This document shows, piece by piece, positions 39,000 through 46,911 of a DNA stretch of 59,980 nucleotides. Position numbers and translations under genes: made by a program. The stretch is taken from IMG/VR virus record IMGVR_UViG_3300017781_000005, positions 1-59,980 of that record. One strand, given 5' to 3'. The DNA comes from a virus. Positions within the stretch are counted from its first letter, which is position 1. The number at the start of each line of letters is the position of its first letter. The notes under the pieces are model-generated. The model did no database searches. It was not told where the DNA came from and saw only the letters and a list, made by a program, of their open reading frames with translations.

Positions 39000-39893
39000 T
39001 TAAACTGTTCGTTGTTCTCTCGTACTTGGACCTATTATATAAGGATACTCAGGTAGCGTGAGATTTGAATCTTCAAATGTTAAAAAGTATGCATATGTAC
39101 CAGACATATAATCTGGAGTCTTACAGTATCTTCCGTTAAACTCGTCAAGTGTTCCTGTCTCTGAAACAGGATTATAAACATAGTCTTCTATAAATGCTCC
39201 TGAAGGAACTTCTCCAAAGTTGAAATTTCTTCCTTGAGCTGGAGTTGTTAACTTTTGGTACGAACTTCTCATTCTGACTACAGAACTGAGAGGGTCATTT
39301 GGATTCTCAAATCCGTAAGGTCCGTATATAGGATAACCATCAAAAGCAAACCCTATTATCTTAGAGTGGCCAGAAGTCATTGCATCTGATCCACCATGTC
39401 TTAACTTATCTGCTCCAAAGTTTCCGGCTACATCTCCTGAACTATAGTAAGAACTAGAATTGAAAAACTTTGTATTTCCAACCATTCCGTTGCTGTAAAA
39501 TGCTCCACTTCTATATGTATATTTTCCACCCTGATCAGGTTTTCCATCACACGCATCCGTTATGAAGTCGTTGGGTAGTTCGATCTCGTTCCATGTGAAA
39601 TTCGTTGGCGCACTTTTCAATGATGTGGGCAAACTTCTTATTGCTGATGCCGATGTAAATATAGGAACTCCGTTTGTTGTTATACCTATTGCACTTTGTA
39701 CATCAGTTCTTACGACTTCAGGATCTCTAGTATTACTTCCTCCTCTATAAGTGAAAGTAAAGCTATAATCTTGATCAAATATAGCATATGATGGAAACTG
39801 TCTAGAAGTAGCTCCGTCATTCGAGAAACTATTGCCTATTCCAGCTTTTACTGGATGCGGATCACCGTCTGATGTAATTTTTAATGTTGCCAT
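39000..39893 (-). CDS. YHYH-domain virion protein
   Basis: 297 aa. The C-terminal half (about residues 165-290) is a YHYH domain: GHSKIIGFAFDGYPIYGPYG at 175-194 and GTLDEFNGRYCKTPDYMSGT at 247-266 are its two hallmark stretches. YHYH domains occur in secreted bacterial proteins and in marine phage virion proteins, often joined to or beside gp7. Their biochemical role is not settled, though metal or surface binding has been suggested. The N-terminal half is beta-rich (FDQDYSFTFTYRGG). It lies one base from gp7's stop, so belongs to the wedge operon. Probably an exposed baseplate decoration. Confidence 0.85.
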   Translation of the reverse strand: MATLKITSDGDPHPVKAGIGNSFSNDGATSRQFPSYAIFDQDYSFTFTYRGGSNTRDPEVVRTDVQSAIGITTNGVPIFTSASAIRSLPTSLKSAPTNFTWNEIELPNDFITDACDGKPDQGGKYTYRSGAFYSNGMVGNTKFFNSSSYYSSGDVAGNFGADKLRHGGSDAMTSGHSKIIGFAFDGYPIYGPYGFENPNDPLSSVVRMRSSYQKLTTPAQGRNFNFGEVPSGAFIEDYVYNPVSETGTLDEFNGRYCKTPDYMSGTYAYFLTFEDSNLTLPEYPYIIGPSTREQRTV

Positions 39894-39894
39894 T

Positions 39895-42800
39895 CTATTG
39901 CTCCTGTATTCCTATCAAAACTGCATCGTCTGCAAGTACAGCAGTTTGTCTTACAAATAAGTGAGGACCTCCAGCTACAGTACTTAGATCAATAGGAACA
40001 CTTGTGTCTTCACCCTCTGTTGTTCCTTTGGGTGTTTTCGATAACTGAAAAGTATCAGTTGTAACATTTACTGCATAGTAGTATTCGTACTCATCTCGTC
40101 TATTCGTGTGTGGTTGTCCTTCTAAGTTGCCAGAACTAGTTCCTTTATATTGGTGATATTGCAATAGCGTATCTTCTTCAAATCCGTGAGCAGATATTGT
40201 TACTGTATTCCCACTAATATCACTAGCACTCACTTCAGTTAAAGAGGCCGTTATTTCTGCAAGACCAACTTCTCCCAATTTAATGTCAAGTGGAGTTCCA
40301 CCAGTAGCGATAGGCTCGGCTTTAAATATTGTTCCTCTTCTTGGCCAAGTTGACTCATTTGCAGACGATACGCTAGTTTCGTCTCCTGAGCGTAGCACAT
40401 TATTCCAAGCTGAGGCGATTTTAGTTCTGGTGCTAATATTAGATCCTAGCGCATCCATTTCTTTCATGTCCATAGAAGCCACAGTGTTAAGTGTGCCTGT
40501 AATAGCAGGTGTCATTCCTTCTCTTGGCTGTATACTGTGTACGATATAATATCTTCCGTCTATTAAGTTATTCGCAGTGGTTGCTAGTTGAGTCACTGAA
40601 CTTCCATCTGCACTAGTTGTGTAATCATGAATGATATAGTCGTATGGCTGATATGCATCACCAGTGTAGTGCGGACTAACAATTATCGCTTCTTTGAACT
40701 CTACTTGACCAGTTCCAAAGTTTGAACCGCCATTGTCTAATCCGTTTACTGAAGCAGTGAACTCTGCTCCTACTTCTACACTTTGTTTTGTCCACTCAAT
40801 TTCATTAAGATCGTCATATGGTACATCGTCTTCATTCTCAAAATTAAATACTCGTGGTACATATGTAAACGAAAATCCATCAGTAATTCGATCTAATCTT
40901 TGCTGTAACTCATCTGTGATTGGGATATTGCCATTAATCATTTTTAATGCTTGAAGCAAAGAGGAGGACCTACCGTCAAGACCGAAAGTTGGAAGAATAT
41001 CGGCAGGATCATTGTCGGCTGCGTTTAAGAATAATGAATTTGTTGCATATACCCACCACAAATACCATGCTCTTCTTTCAGCAGGATCTCTAAATTGAAC
41101 AGTTGACCATCCGGCTGAACCTATATTATCAATAGTCAATATGTTGGTCGCACCTAAATTAGATATACCTTTAAATGTATCAGTTTGTAGATCAACACCC
41201 AGAGTGTCCCATTGAGCCGGAGTCGTGTTTCCTAAGGAGTGTATCTTATAAGAAACTCCAGATTCAATGGCGTTAACACCTTTAACATTTATAGTAGAAA
41301 TAGGAACACCGGTAATATTGAATGTTGCTATTTCTAAATTTAGATCATTGCCCATAGCGTTAATACTATTAACTAAAGGCTTACTGAATAGTTTTGTCCC
41401 TGCTACTCCAACAGTCTCTTTAATTAAAGGCTCATACCTATCAGGATTTACAATAGACGATATCTCGTATGAATACTCTTGAAAGAAATTATTGTCGTGT
41501 AGACTCTTAGACGACTCACTCAAGAAAGATGTTTTAGAACTCCACTTACCACCAGTTTTACCTTGCCCTAAAACTCTAACATTGGCTTCACCAATAATCT
41601 TATTATAGTTTGCAGAATTAGGCTCATTGTTCACAATGTCCACAACTTCAAGATCCTTGTATCTATAACCAGTTTTTGTAACTGCTACTCCGTCAACTTG
41701 TCCAGTCTGATACAATGCTGTTCCAGAAACCTCTGCGTTCGCTCCCATTGGCTGAGAATTTTGATCTTCGAATATTCTAGAGATAGTTTTCTTCTTCGAT
41801 CCTATGGTAACAGGAATTGATACTGTGCCTATGTCACTTGCACTTATGTTGGCAACTATAGTGGCTTCATCAGCAGAAGTGAATACTTCATTCTCTATTC
41901 CACTTAATGCACCAAGTGTTTGCCAGTCCGCAGAAGAAAGGTTTCCTGTAGATACGATAGCATACTCTTGATTAGGATTCATATTTGTAATACCAATATT
42001 ACCTTCGAATCCATAAAAACTCAACGGTCTAAAGTAGAAGTCGTTGCCTTCTCTTTTTAAGAATTTTGCTTTAACTTCATACAGCTTCGTAGCACCCGTA
42101 GAAAAATCAAAAGTTGTAGTACTATTTTCATAATTCGATCCAACTGTTGTTGATGCTAGTGTCTCTAGGAATATTTCACCGTTACCAGCATCTTCGTGTA
42201 ATCTATTTCCAGCCTGATTTATTTGAAGATCAGGTATCTGGATATTTTGTGTTATGACATCGCCAACTGAAAGATCAAAGTCAATTGTTTCAAAGTTTAA
42301 AACTGTATCTTTTCGATCAAACTTTGTTATACTTGAATTTTCAATAACTACTGCTACATCGTTCTGATAATCTACACCACTATTTAACACATTCAAAGAA
42401 TTAATAGTGCCTATCTTCAGAGTGATAGGACTAAATGAATCTACGATTCTTGTATTTAAATTTTCAGCACCAGGTCCAGACATTCCATAATCATCGCCTT
42501 CAATAACACCATCAGCACCAATATCTAGTTCAGTGCTTGCGAAGTCTCCAATCAAATCTGGAATCACTGTTACAGTTTCGACATTGGTTAAACTGCCTAT
42601 CTCAAACTCTGATGTGTTGTTTCTCACACCGAAAGATTGAAGAGGTATGCTATCAAGAAAAACTTTTGACTCTAACTCTCCAGCAACCACAGAAGAATCG
42701 TATCTAGCTAGATCACCTCTGTATCGTCTAAACGAGAAAGTCGGACTAATAAGTGATGGATAATCAATCGCCACACCAGACTTATCTCTTATTCTCTTAC

Positions 42801-44712
42801 CAGGAGTATTAGATGCTGTGTGTATCGCTGGACTATCAAATCTAAGTCTATTTAAATGAAAGTTTGTTAGTTCGGTATCAGTGTATGATGGAAATCCATC
42901 GCTTGCTGTAGCAGAAACCACAGCTAATTTATTTATAGAGGTACTTTGCGAGAAGTCAAGAGTCTGATTTGCGACAAAAATAAATCCTTCATTTGATTGA
43001 CTGCCAGAATGATAAGAAGAGAACTGAGTAGATTTATTATTATCATATATCATATATCTCTGGCCAGCTGTTATGCTGGTCTGCACATTAGGTAATTCAA
43101 CTGTGCCTACTTTAGGTCGACCTATCGTCATCTGAGGATAGTAACCAACTTTTGAAAGTGCTAATAAAGCGCCTTCAAAGAAACTTCTCCACTGATCTCT
43201 TTCAGCAGTACTAATGTCATCATTGTCATAAATGCTTCCGCTAAAGACTGGAAACTTACCAGTCAAGTTCATCACATTAAGATATTCTTGAAGCACTTGT
43301 CTACTACCTGTACCTAAAGTAGAGACTGTAATTTCATCATAATCGTCAGCAGTACTAGGATCTGAATCAGAATTAAAAAGAAATCCTAAATTATCAATGT
43401 CAGCATCACCGCTAGGTTGTGTGGTAAATGCTTGATTCTTTTTCTGTAGTGCTTTCCAAATGTATCTATGCTCTGATGGCATAAACGCAGGAGTAACAGT
43501 TAGTGATGATGCCGCATCATTGTATGCTGTGTATGCGGCATTTCTCATACTCTCAATGAAGATATTTGTAGGCGCAGAACCTGAATTGGGACCACCAACA
43601 GGACTCGCTACTTGATTTAAGAAAGTGCTTACAGTATTAAAGTCATCACTGTAGAGGAATATGAGGGGGTGATTATATTCGATTACTTTAGCAGAACCTG
43701 TGAGTGTATATTTAAGGGAACTCAAGCCGCCAGTAGGTGTGTATGAAACGAGATCACCGTTTGCTATAATCACATCGCCTCGTTTGATGTCTTTTGCTTC
43801 ACCGCTCAACACCATCACTTGGTTACTTACACCAATATCGTTTTTAACAGTGAGAGTCGTAGTACTAGGATCAACATATCCAAAGCCGCCATCGATAATC
43901 TGAAAATCAATCACACCCGTTGTTGTAGAACTAATTTCAGTAACTCTTCCTTCTGCCTCTACACCAACACTTCGTGATAGAAGTTTAACTTTGTCACCTA
44001 CTGCTTGGTCAGGCAGTCTACTTACACCCTGTGTCTTGACTTCAACTGCACTCATTGAACCCTTGATAAGTCTTCCAACATTACTTACAGATTCAGTACC
44101 ATCAGCCCTAGTCGTTACAACTTGAATACCATCATCAGTACTGAAAGAGCCTGCAATGTTAGATAGATAAACAATAGGCACTAATGCACCATCAAAGTTA
44201 ACAAAGATTACTTCATCAATAAACGCACTTGCAAGAGACACATCGCCTCGTATTCTCATTCCCTTTTCGACAGGATATTCATCAACAGTAAACACTGATT
44301 TCATTTCTAAGTAAGCATCACCACCCCAGATCGAATCAGACGGGCGTAGAATAGATGTGCTTGGATAGAATACTTCGATGTCTTCATCAAAGAACATACG
44401 GAACAATAACTCAAGACTTTCCTGTGTACCCTTTCTGCGGTACACATCTTGAATGTGTTTAATGATATATCTTACATCAAGTTTTGTATCAATAGGTAGA
44501 TCAGCAAGAAACTTTTTCTTGTAATAGATTAAAAATGTAGATAGTGTCGTATCAATATCACGAAGTTTAGGAATGTTACGATCATTCTTCTCATCAAGAT
44601 GCTCATAATATGCCTGCACAAAAGATACAAGAAAGTCTCCATCTTCTTGATAGATCGCAGGAAATTGTTGACTTATTCCCGAATAGACGGCATCTCTTAT
44701 ATCTACTGGCAT
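39895..44712 (-). CDS. 7: Baseplate wedge protein gp7 (enlarged)
   Basis: 1605 aa against 1032 in T4. The N-terminal 150 residues (FPAIYQEDGDFLVSFVQAYY, YKKKFLADLPIDTKLDVRYI, then YRRKGTQESLELLFRMFFDE) correspond to the C-terminal gp7 region of T4 (FEAFCEAYIQYL ... YSTKGIEASYKFLFKVLYNE), so the domain order differs from T4. gp7 connects gp6, gp8, gp53 and peripheral proteins. The rest is a string of beta modules. Two copies of the shared Y-x-I-x-x-x-G-N ... W-x-T-L-G module lie near 41161-41260 and 41865-41974, and an HGF ... YYYAVNV ... FQLSKT module lies near the C-terminus. It is one base from gp6. Confidence 0.85.
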   Translation of the reverse strand: MPVDIRDAVYSGISQQFPAIYQEDGDFLVSFVQAYYEHLDEKNDRNIPKLRDIDTTLSTFLIYYKKKFLADLPIDTKLDVRYIIKHIQDVYRRKGTQESLELLFRMFFDEDIEVFYPSTSILRPSDSIWGGDAYLEMKSVFTVDEYPVEKGMRIRGDVSLASAFIDEVIFVNFDGALVPIVYLSNIAGSFSTDDGIQVVTTRADGTESVSNVGRLIKGSMSAVEVKTQGVSRLPDQAVGDKVKLLSRSVGVEAEGRVTEISSTTTGVIDFQIIDGGFGYVDPSTTTLTVKNDIGVSNQVMVLSGEAKDIKRGDVIIANGDLVSYTPTGGLSSLKYTLTGSAKVIEYNHPLIFLYSDDFNTVSTFLNQVASPVGGPNSGSAPTNIFIESMRNAAYTAYNDAASSLTVTPAFMPSEHRYIWKALQKKNQAFTTQPSGDADIDNLGFLFNSDSDPSTADDYDEITVSTLGTGSRQVLQEYLNVMNLTGKFPVFSGSIYDNDDISTAERDQWRSFFEGALLALSKVGYYPQMTIGRPKVGTVELPNVQTSITAGQRYMIYDNNKSTQFSSYHSGSQSNEGFIFVANQTLDFSQSTSINKLAVVSATASDGFPSYTDTELTNFHLNRLRFDSPAIHTASNTPGKRIRDKSGVAIDYPSLISPTFSFRRYRGDLARYDSSVVAGELESKVFLDSIPLQSFGVRNNTSEFEIGSLTNVETVTVIPDLIGDFASTELDIGADGVIEGDDYGMSGPGAENLNTRIVDSFSPITLKIGTINSLNVLNSGVDYQNDVAVVIENSSITKFDRKDTVLNFETIDFDLSVGDVITQNIQIPDLQINQAGNRLHEDAGNGEIFLETLASTTVGSNYENSTTTFDFSTGATKLYEVKAKFLKREGNDFYFRPLSFYGFEGNIGITNMNPNQEYAIVSTGNLSSADWQTLGALSGIENEVFTSADEATIVANISASDIGTVSIPVTIGSKKKTISRIFEDQNSQPMGANAEVSGTALYQTGQVDGVAVTKTGYRYKDLEVVDIVNNEPNSANYNKIIGEANVRVLGQGKTGGKWSSKTSFLSESSKSLHDNNFFQEYSYEISSIVNPDRYEPLIKETVGVAGTKLFSKPLVNSINAMGNDLNLEIATFNITGVPISTINVKGVNAIESGVSYKIHSLGNTTPAQWDTLGVDLQTDTFKGISNLGATNILTIDNIGSAGWSTVQFRDPAERRAWYLWWVYATNSLFLNAADNDPADILPTFGLDGRSSSLLQALKMINGNIPITDELQQRLDRITDGFSFTYVPRVFNFENEDDVPYDDLNEIEWTKQSVEVGAEFTASVNGLDNGGSNFGTGQVEFKEAIIVSPHYTGDAYQPYDYIIHDYTTSADGSSVTQLATTANNLIDGRYYIVHSIQPREGMTPAITGTLNTVASMDMKEMDALGSNISTRTKIASAWNNVLRSGDETSVSSANESTWPRRGTIFKAEPIATGGTPLDIKLGEVGLAEITASLTEVSASDISGNTVTISAHGFEEDTLLQYHQYKGTSSGNLEGQPHTNRRDEYEYYYAVNVTTDTFQLSKTPKGTTEGEDTSVPIDLSTVAGGPHLFVRQTAVLADDAVLIGIQEQ

Positions 44713-44713
44713 A

Positions 44714-46474
44714 TTAACTCTCTAGTGGTTGAGCAGATACAGTGATGTCTTGACCTCGAATCACAAGAATACGATCCTTAGGTGGTCTAATATCCTTATC
44801 TACTGTGTTTGCAACAAACTTAATTGCATTATTCTGGAACGAACTGATATTAAGATTTGACAACTTAACAGCACCTGTTGTATAATCAACTGTACCAACC
44901 GAAGACTTAAACACTGATAAAGCATCTGCTTCTGCTGTTACAAGCATGATATTACCCTGACCATCATCTTGTGCTGATACTAATGTACCATCTACTGTAA
45001 ACTTAGTTGACTCTACAGCAGGCTTGAATGTATCAAAGCCAAGAGAAGCATCAAACGGATAAGGTTGTACAAGTGCAGTCTCAAACGAGAACGATGGACT
45101 TGTTGCAAAGTTCAATACAGGTACATACTCAATGATAGGCTTACTTACGATATCAGTCGATACAATTGATACATCAAGACCATCTAGATAAGCCGCAAGT
45201 CTTGACTGTCTTAATGTCTTATTGAAGTCATTTAGATTCTTATTATTATAGTCAATGATACCTGCATTCACTTCAGACTGTATCTGTGCCGCACTCTTAT
45301 CAGTTAAGTTGGCATCATATACAACCTTAACAACCTGATTCACATACAAGAACTTAGCAACAACAAACACTGGCTCAATTGTCAATGGAGTTTTATCACG
45401 AAGATAAGTTCTAAAGTTTGCAATCTCATAGTCAGCCGCACCTTCACCACCAGTCACATCAACAGAGATAATCACCTTACCAAACTGAGGTGGATCAACT
45501 TCATCACCACCGTATACACTAATTGCTTGAATGTTTGGAAATCTAGCACGAAGCAGAGTCTCATAGTCTCGTTTCGTTACTGCTCTTTCTTGAATCTGTA
45601 AAGCCTTTGGAGCAAACTTCCGTATAGACTCAATGTCCTCCGCCAAAGTTCCGCCATTTGTTTGACTTGTAAGCGTTACTGAAATCGAAGAAGCTCCGCC
45701 AAAGTTACCTAGTGTCAGACTCTGTACACCATTTGCGGAAGGGCCAGAACTGACTCGATAGGTCGCTATGATTGAATCAGTGATCGTAGGTTGTACACCA
45801 AATTTATTCTGTCCAAACTGGATAGAGTACTTACCATCATTCTCTGGTTGTAGGTAGAATACTTTATCTTCTGCACCCACACCAAAGATATCGCTTCTAT
45901 ATGTGTATGTCTCACCATTGACCTTAAGTGTAAGGCTTCTTGTATCAATTGTAGCATTTGATAGTATTGTATCTGTGATTGATAGAGTCTCGCTAATATT
46001 ACGACCCTCGAATACTGTAACACCATCTACGGTATATACTGTATCGTTCTGTGCAGTTCTTACAGCATTATATGCTTGTTCAGTAATGAAGTTATATGTC
46101 TTATTACCACAGCGACCAATGAATACAGTACCTGCAGGTATACTAAAGTAGTTAGACCTAAAGTCAGGTGCTACAACACGAATAGATACTTTTGTAGATG
46201 AACTTCTTTGAGATGTAGGTAAATAGTTTAATTCTTTTGCATGAGATACTACACTGTTTCTTTGGCTTGCACTATCAAGGAACATCTCTGAGATGGCCAT
46301 GTTATAGTAGAAACTATTATAGTAGGTATTATACGATAGTACATCTAACAATACATTCATGTTAGATCCTTCGTAGTCAAAGTCTTTGAACTTGTCTTGA
46401 TTCTTTAGAAAGGTCTTGAGTGCTTCCTTAGTTTCATTGAAGTCCATATTTGTAATTGGTGACAAGTCTGCCAT
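44714..46474 (-). CDS. 6: Baseplate wedge protein gp6
   Basis: 586 aa (T4 gp6: 660). Forms the continuous wedge ring that triggers baseplate opening. The N-terminal half (NVLLDVLSYNTYYNSFYYNM, FLDSASQRNSVVSHAKELNY, LPTSQRSS) and the GpJ-like core (AVTKRDYETLLRARFPNIQA, FGKVIISVDV) are diagnostic. The Ile/Val-rich C-terminus dimerises in T4. It follows gp25 by one base, with an AATAAATA octamer inside gene 25 about 50 bases upstream. Intact. Confidence 0.94.
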   Translation of the reverse strand: MADLSPITNMDFNETKEALKTFLKNQDKFKDFDYEGSNMNVLLDVLSYNTYYNSFYYNMAISEMFLDSASQRNSVVSHAKELNYLPTSQRSSSTKVSIRVVAPDFRSNYFSIPAGTVFIGRCGNKTYNFITEQAYNAVRTAQNDTVYTVDGVTVFEGRNISETLSITDTILSNATIDTRSLTLKVNGETYTYRSDIFGVGAEDKVFYLQPENDGKYSIQFGQNKFGVQPTITDSIIATYRVSSGPSANGVQSLTLGNFGGASSISVTLTSQTNGGTLAEDIESIRKFAPKALQIQERAVTKRDYETLLRARFPNIQAISVYGGDEVDPPQFGKVIISVDVTGGEGAADYEIANFRTYLRDKTPLTIEPVFVVAKFLYVNQVVKVVYDANLTDKSAAQIQSEVNAGIIDYNNKNLNDFNKTLRQSRLAAYLDGLDVSIVSTDIVSKPIIEYVPVLNFATSPSFSFETALVQPYPFDASLGFDTFKPAVESTKFTVDGTLVSAQDDGQGNIMLVTAEADALSVFKSSVGTVDYTTGAVKLSNLNISSFQNNAIKFVANTVDKDIRPPKDRILVIRGQDITVSAQPLES

Positions 46475-46475
46475 G

Positions 46476-46883
46476 TTATCTTACCCTATTAAGATCGATT
46501 GTAACTGATGAGAGTGTTGTAGTATTTATTACAGAGAATACAACCTTCACTTTCAAGTCGTTAGTGTCTATATTGGCCAATACTTGTACTTCTTTTACAA
46601 TACACCTTGGCTCATATGTTCGTAGTGTAGACTTGATATTCTGCTCTAATATGAGTATTGTATTGGGATCAATGTTCTCGAATAGAGAGCCTCGAATATC
46701 ACAGCCTATGTTTGGTTGCATGAGTCTTTCACCACGATCAGTCATCACAAGATTCTTAATGCTTTCTTTTACTGCATTCTCATTAATGACACGAGATATA
46801 TCAGCACGACCAGGCACTTGCTCTAGATTCTTTTTGAAATCAGAGAAAAATTCTTGTGATCGTGTTCGTGGTGTTAAAGCCAT
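46476..46883 (-). CDS. 25: Baseplate wedge protein gp25
   Basis: 135 aa (T4 gp25: 132), the small wedge protein that nucleates sheath assembly and is shared with type VI secretion (TssE). The invariant EPR motif is at residues 91-93 in LRTYEPRCIVKEV. The region MTDRGERLMQPNIGCDIRG (47-65) is also typical. A late octamer is at 46904-46911, 21 bases upstream. It precedes gp6, as expected for a wedge operon. Confidence 0.95.
   Translation of the reverse strand: MALTPRTRSQEFFSDFKKNLEQVPGRADISRVINENAVKESIKNLVMTDRGERLMQPNIGCDIRGSLFENIDPNTILILEQNIKSTLRTYEPRCIVKEVQVLANIDTNDLKVKVVFSVINTTTLSSVTIDLNRVR
46523..46530 (-). promoter_or_regulatory. Late-promoter-like octamer upstream of gene 6
   Basis: AATAAATA on the minus strand near the 3' end of gene 25, about 49 bases before the gp6 start. 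One mismatch from TATAAATA. Motif-only evidence. Confidence 0.35.
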
Positions 46884-46903
46884 TTGTTATACCTTTTATA
46901 GTG

Positions 46904-46911
46904 TATTTATA
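46904..46911 (-). promoter_or_regulatory. Late promoter upstream of gene 25
   Basis: Exact TATAAATA on the minus strand, overlapping the intergenic gap before gene 25. It is the likely start of the 25-6-7-YHYH-8 wedge transcript. Confidence 0.65.

Noticed and set aside
42931-42938. Exact TATAAATA on the minus strand in the middle of gene 7
   Set aside because: No gene starts within 3 kb downstream, so it is probably a chance match in AT-rich coding sequence.
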